Shown here: positions 1 through 6,215 of the stretch, piece by piece
Position numbering within the stretch: position 1 is the first letter of the stretch
Layout of the letters: each line of letters opens with the position of its first letter
Assembly (NCBI GenBank): GCA_018896395.1
Contig: JAHIMN010000296.1
Coordinates: forward strand, 1-6,443
DNA from: Verrucomicrobiota bacterium
GTDB taxonomy: Bacteria > Verrucomicrobiota > Kiritimatiellia > JAAZAB01
Length of the DNA stretch: 6,443 nt
Direction: 5' to 3'
Position numbers and translations under genes: made by a program
The notes under the pieces: generated by a model
The model's database searches: none
Seen by the model: the letters and a program-made list of their open reading frames with translations, nothing else
Told to the model about the DNA's origin: nothing

Positions 1-37
1 GCTTTGGATCCAGCGGGGAACGCGTTCACGGAACGCT

Positions 38-197
38 GAAATTGGAAACTGGAAATTAGATATTTGGCCTTCACGCTTTTGTACGGTTAATGAATGCATT
101 CAGGATCGAAACTTTACGCTGGAGGCGGATCCGTCAAAGGTGGAGAAATTTGAAAAAAAAGATTCCGATTCTGTGCCAATTTCCAGTTTCTAATTTC
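38..197. repeat. Inverted-repeat element with GAAAYTR heptamer arms
   Basis: The left arm (38-58) is three tandem 7-nt units, GAAATTG, GAAACTG and GAAATTA, followed by a degenerate fourth (GATATTT, 59-65). The right arm (177-197) carries the complementary units CAATTTC, CAGTTTC and TAATTTC. The arms match as an inverted repeat at 19 of 21 positions across a 118-nt middle. The middle contains a perfect 12-nt palindrome, TGAATGCATTCA (91-102), and an A8 run (153-160). The element fills most of the leader of rpe. It is probably a dispersed non-coding repeat. It could instead form one long hairpin in RNA. Arms and units are seen directly; dispersal in the genome is inferred. Confidence 0.6.
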
Positions 198-201
198 AGT
201 C

Positions 202-231
202 TGTCCGTCCTTCGGCTGTTCGTCCTTCGGC
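202..231. repeat. Two tandem copies of a 15-nt unit upstream of rpe
   Basis: Positions 202-216 and 217-231 are tandem 15-nt copies that differ at one base (C205 against T220). The shared core is CGTCCTTCGGC. The repeat lies just after the heptamer element and ends about 37 nt before the rpe start codon. No function is evident. It may be part of the same repeat-rich leader or the product of local slippage. Confidence 0.6.
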
Positions 232-268
232 TTGCACGGGCGCCGCGCTTCTGTTATTGTTGCCCGCC

Positions 269-979
269 ATGAACGGAGAGATTTATATTTGGCCGTCATT
301 ATTGGCCGGTGATTTCGGCCGGCTGGAAGAATCGGCGCTCAAGGCGCAAGAGGCTGGGGCCGATGCCCTGCATCTGGATATCATGGATGGACACTTCGTA
401 CCCAACCTGAGCATGGGACCGGATGTGGTCAAGATGGCGCGCCGATGCCTGAATATCCCGCTCAGCGTACACCTGATGCTTTCGCGGCCGGACCAGTTTG
501 CGGAGGTATTTATCAAGGCCGGCGCTACGACGCTGACGATCCACGTTGAATCCTCGTGCGATGTCCTGGGCACGCTCCGGCACATTCGCGCGCTGGGCGC
601 AATCCCCGGGGTGGCGATCAATCCCGAGACACCGTTTGAGGCGCTACTTCCATTCCTCGGCGAGGTGGACGAGGTGCTGTGCATGACCGTCCATCCGGGC
701 TTGGGCGGCCAGAAATTCATGCCGGAGGTATTACCCAAAATCGCCGCCATTCGTCGTGCCGCGCGGCCGCAACCAGGACGAGAAAGGGGAGGGGATGCTA
801 TTTTGGATATCACCGTGGATGGGGGTATTGACCTGAATACCGTTACGTGCGTGGCGGAGGCCGGCGCCAATATAATGGTGTCCGGAAGCGCACTATTCAA
901 ATCGAAAACCATGGCACAGGATCTGCGGCAGATGCGGGAAAAAGCACGCGCTGTGTTCGGCAAGAACGCAGCTGGATGA
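269..979 (+). CDS. rpe: Ribulose-phosphate 3-epimerase
   Basis: This cytoplasmic TIM-barrel enzyme interconverts D-ribulose 5-phosphate and D-xylulose 5-phosphate in the pentose phosphate pathway, usually with a divalent metal. From the ATG at 269 it has 236 residues, close to the family's usual 215-230. Visible signatures are WPSLLAGDF (S10), HLDIMDGHFVPN with H35 and catalytic-type D37, SVHLM with H68, MTVHPGLGGQKF (residues 139-150) and ITVDGGI with D184. H35, D37, H68 and D184 are the expected metal or acid-base residues by comparison with known Rpe. ASGSALF-type phosphate binding is represented by MVSGSALF (203-210). The frame is open from a TTG at 257, but the ATG is preferred because homologs begin close to it. 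Neither start has a Shine-Dalgarno sequence. The segment at 166-175 is slightly longer than usual and rich in Arg and Gly. A related hexulose-phosphate epimerase is a less likely alternative. Confidence 0.95.
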   Translation: MNGEIYIWPSLLAGDFGRLEESALKAQEAGADALHLDIMDGHFVPNLSMGPDVVKMARRCLNIPLSVHLMLSRPDQFAEVFIKAGATTLTIHVESSCDVLGTLRHIRALGAIPGVAINPETPFEALLPFLGEVDEVLCMTVHPGLGGQKFMPEVLPKIAAIRRAARPQPGRERGGDAILDITVDGGIDLNTVTCVAEAGANIMVSGSALFKSKTMAQDLRQMREKARAVFGKNAAG

Positions 980-1025
980 TAATAGATGGTTGATGGTTAA
1001 TGGATAATGGTTGATGGTTCGCCAT

Positions 1026-1040
1026 CCCGCGCGGCGCGGG
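1026..1040. repeat. GC-only palindrome inside the rpe-lepA repeat
   Basis: CCCGCGC (1026-1032) and GCGCGGG (1034-1040) are perfect reverse complements around one G. In RNA the closing loop would open to at least three bases, leaving a stem of about 6 bp. No T tract follows, so it is not a classical intrinsic terminator. It lies in the middle of the heptamer-armed element. Confidence 0.6.
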
Positions 1041-1052
1041 ACAAACGCGCTT

Positions 1053-1071
1053 GCCACGCTTTTAGCGTGGC
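1053..1071. repeat. Perfect 8-bp hairpin inside the rpe-lepA repeat
   Basis: GCCACGCT (1053-1060) pairs perfectly with AGCGTGGC (1064-1071) around a TTT loop. The stem is strong enough to form in RNA or in single-stranded DNA. No run of T follows, so rho-independent termination is not supported. It could slow RNA decay or act as a recognition structure for the surrounding element. Confidence 0.65.
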
Positions 1072-1162
1072 CACGAGTGGTCGATGATTTGATCCCATCC
1101 TGAAGTTACGAACCATTAACCATTGACCATTTCCCACTAACCATTCCCGTTTGATTGGAATT

Positions 1163-2968
1163 ATGATCGAATCGCTCTCACGCATCCGTAATTTCTGCAT
1201 CATCGCGCACATTGACCACGGGAAATCCACGCTGGCCGACCGCATGTTGCAGTTGACTCATACCGTTGACGAGCGGGATTTCCGCGACCAGGTTCTGGAC
1301 AGCATGGATCTTGAGCGCGAGCGGGGCATCACCATCAAGTGCCACCCCGTCACCATGAATTACCAGGCAACCGACGGCCAGACATACGAGTTCAACCTGC
1401 TGGATACGCCGGGCCACGTTGATTTCACGTACGAAGTCTCGCGGAGCATGGCGGCCTGCGATGGCGCCTTGCTCGTCGTGGACGCCGCGCAGGGCGTGGA
1501 AGCGCAGACCGTGGCCAACGCCTATCTGGCCATGGAAGCCAATTTGACCATCATCCCCGTGATTAACAAGATTGATTTGTCCACGGCCGATGTGGATACC
1601 GTTGTCAGGCAAATTGAGGACATTTTGGGGCTTTCCATAGAGGCTGGGAGCCTGATCAGCGCCAAGACGGGGCAGGGGGTGCCGGCCCTGATGGAAATGA
1701 TCAGGCGCCAGGTGCCGCCGCCGAATACGGATCCGGAAGTTGGAACACGGGTGCTGGTTTTCGATTCCATTTATGACGCCTACCGCGGCGTTATGCCGTA
1801 TGTGCGCGTCAAGGACGGCCGGCTGAAAACCGGGGACCGTATCCGGTTCATGGGCACCGGCTATACCGGCGAGATCAAGGAAGTCGGCATGTTCTGCCCG
1901 AAGCCCACGCCGGTGGCCGTTTTGAATGCGGGTCAAGTCGGTTACATTGTGGGCACAATCAAAGAGCCCCGCGATATTCTCATCGGCGACACGATTACAA
2001 CCCAGGAGCGGCCGGCAAAGCATCCGTTGCCGGGCTTCAAACTTGTACTGCCCATGGTGTTCAGCGGGGTCTACCCGGTCAATACATCCGACCTTGAGAA
2101 GCTGAAAGCCAGCCTGGACCGTCTCAGCCTGAACGACAGCGCGTTCAGCTACCAGCCGGAATCGTCCGTGGCGCTGGGCTTCGGGTTTCGTTGCGGGTTT
2201 CTCGGCCTGTTGCACATGGAAATCGTCCAGGAACGTCTGCGGCGCGAGTACGACGTGGACATCATCAGCACCTACCCGTCGGTAATCTATAACGTGTTCT
2301 TGAATAACGGGGAGATGCTCAAGATCGACAACCCCGTACACATGCCCGACCTGACGCGGATTGACCATATCGAGGAGCCCATGATCCGCGCGTTTATCAT
2401 CTGCCAAAACGAGCATATCAATGATGTGATGAAGCTCATTATGGACCGGCGAGGCACGGTGGAAAAAACCGATTCGCTGGACACGCGGCGGGTCATGCTG
2501 ACGTGTTCGATGCCGTTGAATGAAATCCTGGTGGATTTCTACGATTTTCTTAAAAGTATTTCGCACGGGTATGCCTCCATGGATTATGAGCACCAGGGGC
2601 ACATGGCCAGCGACCTGGTGCGCCTGGATATCTTGCTTAACGGCGAACCCGTGGACGCGTTTTCCTGCCTCATTCACCGCTCCAAGGCGGAGAGCCGCGG
2701 CCGGCAGATGTGCGCCGCGCTGAAGGACGTTATCCCGTCGCATTTGTTTACCATCCCCGTCCAGGCGGCCATTGGCAAGACGATCATCGCCCGTGAAACC
2801 ATCCGGGCTCTGCGCAAGGATGTGACGGCCAAATGTTATGGCGGTGACATCTCCCGCAAGCGTAAGCTTCTGGAACGCCAGAAGGAAGGCAAGAAGCGCA
2901 TGAAACTGGTCGGCAGGGTGAACGTGCCGCAGGAAGCGTTTATTTCAGTACTCAAATCGAACACTTAA
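1163..2968 (+). CDS. lepA: Elongation factor 4 (LepA), ribosome-associated GTPase
   Basis: LepA is a translational GTPase that binds ribosomes and is linked to back-translocation, initiation or ribosome assembly. From the ATG at 1163 it has 601 residues, against 599 in E. coli. The GTPase motifs are all present: G1 AHIDHGKS (15-22), G2 RGITI (54-58), G3 DTPGH (81-85), G4 NKID (135-138) and G5 SAK (166-168). EF-G-like domains follow, including FLGLLHMEI. The LepA-specific C-terminal domain is identified by CYGGDISRKRKLL (from 558) and the basic stretch KEGKKRMK, which separates it from EF-G. An in-frame TTG at 1151 would add four residues, but the ATG matches the usual family start (MxxIRNFxIIAHIDHGKST). 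The only Shine-Dalgarno-like bases, GGAA (1157-1160), sit too close to be a good site. The gene precedes lepB, as in E. coli. Confidence 0.98.
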   Translation: MIESLSRIRNFCIIAHIDHGKSTLADRMLQLTHTVDERDFRDQVLDSMDLERERGITIKCHPVTMNYQATDGQTYEFNLLDTPGHVDFTYEVSRSMAACDGALLVVDAAQGVEAQTVANAYLAMEANLTIIPVINKIDLSTADVDTVVRQIEDILGLSIEAGSLISAKTGQGVPALMEMIRRQVPPPNTDPEVGTRVLVFDSIYDAYRGVMPYVRVKDGRLKTGDRIRFMGTGYTGEIKEVGMFCPKPTPVAVLNAGQVGYIVGTIKEPRDILIGDTITTQERPAKHPLPGFKLVLPMVFSGVYPVNTSDLEKLKASLDRLSLNDSAFSYQPESSVALGFGFRCGFLGLLHMEIVQERLRREYDVDIISTYPSVIYNVFLNNGEMLKIDNPVHMPDLTRIDHIEEPMIRAFIICQNEHINDVMKLIMDRRGTVEKTDSLDTRRVMLTCSMPLNEILVDFYDFLKSISHGYASMDYEHQGHMASDLVRLDILLNGEPVDAFSCLIHRSKAESRGRQMCAALKDVIPSHLFTIPVQAAIGKTIIARETIRALRKDVTAKCYGGDISRKRKLLERQKEGKKRMKLVGRVNVPQEAFISVLKSNT

Positions 2969-3023
2969 CCCGGACATTTCTTAATGCAACCTTTTGGCTG
3001 TAACCAAAGCGGAAGAGGGAGAA

Positions 3024-3137
3024 ACCACGGATTACCGACACTGATGAAAATCTCTGACTGCTTAATAATCCTTTCCATATCAGTGATACCCGCCTGCAAC
3101 GCTGTAGCACTGCGGGCAGGTCCGTGCCATCCGTGGT
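3024..3137. repeat. ACCACGGAT/ATCCGTGGT inverted-repeat element
   Basis: ACCACGGAT (3024-3032) and ATCCGTGGT (3129-3137) are perfect 9-nt reverse complements. A second nested pair, CACTGAT (3039-3045) and ATCAGTG (3079-3085), is also perfect. A further GC stem joins CCCGC (3089-3093) to GCGGG (3112-3116). From memory, intergenic repeats with ACCACGGAT and ATCCGTGGT ends are common in several bacterial phyla; this was not checked here. The right end lies 24 nt before the lepB start codon, so the element would sit in the lepB leader if lepA and lepB are co-transcribed. Confidence 0.6.
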
Positions 3138-3150
3138 AAAAATCTTCTCG

Positions 3151-3155
3151 GGAGG
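3151..3155 (+). promoter_or_regulatory. Strong ribosome binding site of lepB
   Basis: GGAGG lies six bases before the ATG at 3162, an ideal Shine-Dalgarno position, and fixes the lepB start. It stands out because rpe and lepA have no comparable site. It lies immediately downstream of the inverted-repeat element, so folding of that element could affect access to it. Confidence 0.85.
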
Positions 3156-3161
3156 AACCGA

Positions 3162-4229
3162 ATGAATTATTTTGAACGACGGCGGGTACGGAAGACCTTG
3201 TTGCATTTGATCAAAGAAGCGCGGCATGTCCGCAATCTTCGGGAAGACGTGGCCGAGGCCAGCGCCCTGGCTCGTTTGGATGCCGGCGTTCAACGGGTCC
3301 GGGATGTACTGAAGGCCGACAACTGGCCACAAGTTGAACCCTCGGCCACGGAACTGGGCGCCCGGATCGAAGCGCTTATGCCCAAACGACCTTGGGCCTG
3401 GCTACGCGAGAACCTGGAAATTATCGTGGTGGCGCTGGCCGTGGCCATGGCGTTCCGAACTTATTTCGTACAGCCGTTCAAGATTCCTACATCCTCCATG
3501 TATCCTACGCTGTGCGGCATTCATTACGCTCCGCAGGATAAACCCGACTGGTTTGACCGCACGCCTTTGCGGTTAGCCAAGTGGCTGATTTTCGGTTCGT
3601 GGTATGTGGAAATCAGGTCTCAGACCTCCGGCACGGTGCAGATCGTGGATACGAACCAGGAACGTCTGTTTGTTGTCAACGGACTGGTCCACCGGGGTTT
3701 CGAGCGCATGACTGACCATGTATCCAATGGGGACATGGTAGTTCGGGGACAATTACTGGCGTCCGGCGTACGCATGGCAGGGGATCATATTTTCGTCAAT
3801 AAAGCGGAATGGAACTTTCGTAAGCCCCGGCGGGGTGAAATTATGGTATTCAAGACCAACGGAATTGAACATCCACAGATCAAACAAAACCAGCATTATG
3901 TCAAACGCATGGTCGGGCTACCCGGTGAAATCCTCGGCATTGAAACCCCGCATCTTTACATTAACGGGGAAATAATGGCGCAACCTTCAAGCATCGCCCG
4001 AATCGAGGCGGGAGAGTTCGGATATTACGGCTATCAGAAAATGGGAACTTACCTGGCCAGTCAAAACAACCGCGTGCAATTGGCGAACGACCAGTTTTTT
4101 GCCTGCGGGGATAACCAGCGCAACAGCCTGGACAGCCGATACTGGGGTCCCGTGAAACGCGCTAATCTGGTCGGCCCGGCCTTTTTTGTCTATTGGCCCT
4201 TGTCCCGCCGCTGGGGAATGGCGGACTGA
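3162..4229 (+). CDS. lepB: Signal peptidase I with enlarged periplasmic domain
   Basis: Signal peptidase I is the membrane Ser/Lys protease that removes signal peptides from exported preproteins. The 355-residue protein has a charged, helix-prone N-terminal region (1-83), one membrane segment (about 84-103, with EIIVVALAVAMAF) and then the catalytic domain. Box B is PTSSMYPT, with predicted nucleophile S112. Box C includes GDHIFVNK (207-214). Box D is YVKRMVGLPGE, with general base K248. Box E is GDNQRNSLDSRYWG (316-329). S112 and K248 are 136 residues apart, against 55 in E. coli (S90, K145), because about 80 extra residues (roughly 120-205) follow box B. The only clear hydrophobic span is the N-terminal one, so the topology probably has the N-terminus in the cytoplasm. 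All catalytic boxes are intact, so activity is expected. Confidence 0.95.
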   Translation: MNYFERRRVRKTLLHLIKEARHVRNLREDVAEASALARLDAGVQRVRDVLKADNWPQVEPSATELGARIEALMPKRPWAWLRENLEIIVVALAVAMAFRTYFVQPFKIPTSSMYPTLCGIHYAPQDKPDWFDRTPLRLAKWLIFGSWYVEIRSQTSGTVQIVDTNQERLFVVNGLVHRGFERMTDHVSNGDMVVRGQLLASGVRMAGDHIFVNKAEWNFRKPRRGEIMVFKTNGIEHPQIKQNQHYVKRMVGLPGEILGIETPHLYINGEIMAQPSSIARIEAGEFGYYGYQKMGTYLASQNNRVQLANDQFFACGDNQRNSLDSRYWGPVKRANLVGPAFFVYWPLSRRWGMAD

Positions 4230-4235
4230 AGAAGG

Positions 4236-4341
4236 CCGGCGAGGCGACCCCGGCGAGTCCCAGGATTGGGACCATGCCGGGTTTAACCCGGGTACGGCGG
4301 AGTTCAGCGCATCTCGGTGGTTCGTTGCGAGATGCTCCGCC
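4236..4341. repeat. Hairpin cluster between lepB and the GH9 gene
   Basis: Three hairpins follow one another. GTCCCA (4257-4262) pairs with TGGGAC (4267-4272). CCGGGTT (4277-4283) pairs with AACCCGG (4285-4291). GCATCTCG (4309-4316) pairs with CGAGATGC (4328-4335) around an 11-nt loop, and this stem is extended by an outer GGCGGA/TCCGCC pairing (4296-4301 with 4336-4341) across a 7-nt left bulge. An 8-nt direct repeat, CCGGCGAG, stands at 4236-4243 and 4250-4257. No T tract follows any stem, so this is not a standard terminator, though it could halt or protect transcripts. It may be another dispersed element or a structured leader of the GH9 mRNA. Confidence 0.55.
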
Positions 4342-4407
4342 CAAAGGTCAGGGGCAGCGAGCTCCAGTCGGTGAATTATGGAATCATAAGCACAGCAGAA
4401 GAAACAT

Positions 4408-6174
4408 ATGGATTCCGACATTCAGCTCAGCGTCTCGCATCTCGGCTATCGGCCATCGTCGCCAAAGACAGTGACCCTGGTCGGAGCGGGGCCGGCAGAT
4501 CTGCCGGAGCGGATTCCTTTTTACGTTCGGCAGAACTGTTTTCGCATGCCGCGCGACGTGGAACTGCCCGCGGGATTCTCTCCGCGGTTTCCCGCGCCGT
4601 ACGATTTGCTACACGGCAAACTGGTTCCAAGCGAAGACACGTATTACCACCGGGGGGAGCTGAAACGCGTCGCCAGCCGTTGGGGCGCCTGTTGGCAGGG
4701 CGATTTCACGCATTTCCGCCAGGCCGGCACTTACCAGGTTGAAACCGACGTGCAGGTTTCCGCGCCATTCATGATCCAGGAGCGCCTTTATGACCGACTG
4801 ATTCTAGGTTACCTGACTTTTCTGCGCGCCCAACGATGTGGCGACGCGGTGTATGGCATCCATCCCGCCTGCCACCTGGACGACGGCGTGCTGGATTCCG
4901 ACGGGAGCCCGTGGCCCGTGACGGGCGGATGGCATGACGCGGGCGACTTCAGAAAATGGATGGCCTTTACGCTGGGGAATCTGGATGCGCTGGCGACCCT
5001 CCACGAGCGGCTCGCGCCGCCGTTGCCGATCCTCGCCGAAATTGCCTGGGGCAATCGCTTCTTCCATAGCATGATCACAGCTGAGGGGCAGGTCTTCGAG
5101 GACGTGGCGGGGGGCGCGGCGCCCCCCGGCTCGCCGTTCACGTACGACCGGCACTGGTGGTTCGAGAACCACCCCGGCGCCTACAGCGACGCCACGGACA
5201 ACCGTTGGACCGACAATCGGCCCGGCTCGGGTGATGAGCGGAAGGTGCGGACAACCTACAACCCGCTCGTGCAGTTCGCCTTCGTCCACAACCAGGCGCG
5301 ATTGGAGCGTGTGCTGGACGGAGCCGAGGGCGCGCACTGTCGTAAACTGGCCGAACGCGCGTGGCAATATGGCAAGCGGCGCGGGCACGACGGGCGCACC
5401 TTGTTTGTGGCGGCCCAACTGCGTGCCGCGCTGGAGCTCGGCACGTGGAGCGAGGCGGAGCAACTGGCCGGTGAATTGATTCAGCGGCAGGACACCGGCC
5501 GCGACGGGCTGAGCGGCTATTTCCTCGAAAAGGACCGCCAGGAGGCGTATCGCTCGTTTGCGTTCGCAGCCGAACCGGCGCTGGCGCTGTTGCGGTTCTG
5601 GGAGTTGCGACAGAACCAAGGGGCGGCGCTGGCAGTCCGCCGATATATCGAGGGCTATCTGTTGCAGGATGCCACCAGCAATCCTTTCGCGCTGACGCCC
5701 TACGGCGTGTACCTGAAACCGCCGCAGCCCGAAAAGCAACTCTTCCGCGATGCAGGACGCGGACGCGGCGTGCGGACCTTCGTTCACCCATTCAACAGCT
5801 TGGGAATGGTCCCTGGCACCGGAAGCGTGTTGCTGAGCCATGCGCATCTGCTGGCGCGCGCCGGCCATTTGTTTTCAAATCGCGAGTGGCAGTCGGCGGC
5901 GGAGCGGTTGTTGCAGTGGACGCTCGGCCACAACACCTGCAACCGTTCATTGTTTGTCGGCATCGGCTATCGTCAGCCGATCGGCTACTCGTTCCGCATC
6001 ACGCAGTTGCCCGAGGCGCTGGTCAGCGGTTTCATTGGACGTCCCGATGACACGCCCTACCTGGAGGAATTCTGCGCCATCGAATGGAACACCCTCGAAT
6101 ATTGGGGCGTGCCATATCAGCATGCCGTCTGCGCGCTGGCATTTCTCGAGCGCGGCGAGGCCGTCGGATCATAG
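4408..6174 (+). CDS. Glycoside hydrolase family 9, Ig-like plus catalytic domain, no signal peptide
   Basis: GH9 enzymes are inverting hydrolases of beta-1,4-glucans and related polymers. Residues 5 to about 120 look like the cellulase N-terminal Ig-like domain (QLSVSHLGYRP start, then GDFTHFRQAGTYQV). The (alpha/alpha)6 catalytic domain follows, with the hallmark GGWHDAGDF (173-181; D177 and D180 are the catalytic-base aspartates) and predicted acid E564 in EYWGVPYQHAVCALA. C144, C155, H156 and H176 resemble the zinc site of some GH9 enzymes. The usual PHHR-type motif is replaced around YSFR (527-530). The first residues are polar with no signal peptide, and an in-frame TAA at 4387-4389 rules out an upstream extension, so the 588-residue protein is probably cytoplasmic. 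Cellodextrinases and exo-beta-glucosaminidases of GH9 can be intracellular; the substrate here is unknown. Only a weak purine-rich stretch precedes the ATG. Confidence 0.9.
   Translation: MDSDIQLSVSHLGYRPSSPKTVTLVGAGPADLPERIPFYVRQNCFRMPRDVELPAGFSPRFPAPYDLLHGKLVPSEDTYYHRGELKRVASRWGACWQGDFTHFRQAGTYQVETDVQVSAPFMIQERLYDRLILGYLTFLRAQRCGDAVYGIHPACHLDDGVLDSDGSPWPVTGGWHDAGDFRKWMAFTLGNLDALATLHERLAPPLPILAEIAWGNRFFHSMITAEGQVFEDVAGGAAPPGSPFTYDRHWWFENHPGAYSDATDNRWTDNRPGSGDERKVRTTYNPLVQFAFVHNQARLERVLDGAEGAHCRKLAERAWQYGKRRGHDGRTLFVAAQLRAALELGTWSEAEQLAGELIQRQDTGRDGLSGYFLEKDRQEAYRSFAFAAEPALALLRFWELRQNQGAALAVRRYIEGYLLQDATSNPFALTPYGVYLKPPQPEKQLFRDAGRGRGVRTFVHPFNSLGMVPGTGSVLLSHAHLLARAGHLFSNREWQSAAERLLQWTLGHNTCNRSLFVGIGYRQPIGYSFRITQLPEALVSGFIGRPDDTPYLEEFCAIEWNTLEYWGVPYQHAVCALAFLERGEAVGS
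5109..5127. repeat. Perfect 19-nt GC palindrome inside the GH9 gene
   Basis: GGGGGGCGC (5109-5117) and GCGCCCCCC (5119-5127) are perfect reverse complements around G5118. The frame stays open, and the DNA encodes the small-residue run AGGAAPPGS (234-242), probably a surface loop after the GQVFEDV strand. The stem would be very stable in mRNA or single-stranded DNA. Confidence 0.75.
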
Positions 6175-6215
6175 GCAACCGTTCCGCTTCCGAAACCCAA
6201 GGCGCAGGTAGTAGA

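Larger units (their letters stand above)
985..1145. repeat. Inverted-repeat element with ATGGTTN heptamer arms
   Basis: The left arm contains five perfect-phase tandem 7-nt units (986-1020): ATGGTTG, ATGGTTA, ATGGATA, ATGGTTG and ATGGTTC. The right arm (1111-1145) has five complementary units: AACCATT twice, GACCATT, a degenerate TCCCACT, and AACCATT. Aligned as an inverted repeat, 985-1021 and 1109-1145 match at 29 of 37 positions. The 87-nt middle holds two perfect hairpins. The element begins six bases after the rpe stop and ends 17 nt before the lepA ATG, so it fills almost the whole gap. It has the same layout and length as the element upstream of rpe but an unrelated unit sequence. No transposase is present, so any movement would need to be helped from elsewhere. 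Confidence 0.7.

Noticed and set aside
1..193. Possible 3' end of an upstream gene entering from the left edge
   Set aside because: All three forward frames are open from the edge, with stops at 37-39, 55-57 and 191-193, and none shows recognisable protein sequence. The stop at 37-39 falls exactly where the heptamer repeat begins, which makes that frame slightly more attractive, but 12 codons are too few to support a call.
232..260. Sigma70-like promoter before rpe
   Set aside because: TTGCAC and TATTGT match the consensus at only 3 and 4 of 6 positions. The 17-nt spacing is good, but such matches arise often by chance, so it is not listed as a feature.
985..1145. CRISPR-like or tandem array
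   Set aside because: The units are contiguous 7-mers with no spacers and are arranged as inverted arms, which does not fit a CRISPR array.
1178..2743. Long open frame (521 codons) on the minus strand within lepA
   Set aside because: It lies wholly antisense to a certain lepA gene. Its product is rich in His, Arg and Val without any family signature, as expected from the mirror of GC-rich codon use.
2988..3018. Possible terminator just after lepA (TTTTGG with CCAAAG)
   Set aside because: The stem is only about 6 bp with a G-T pair, and no T tract follows it.
4193..4742. Small forward frames bridging lepB and the GH9 gene
   Set aside because: They overlap the end of lepB and the start of GH9 in other frames, are low-complexity and Arg/Ser-rich, and contain the hairpin cluster. 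No ribosome binding site supports them.
4804..5868. Long open frame (354 codons) on the minus strand within the GH9 gene
   Set aside because: The GH9 reading has family motifs along its length; the antisense frame has none, and is a shadow of codon bias. The same holds for 283-963 on the minus strand against rpe.
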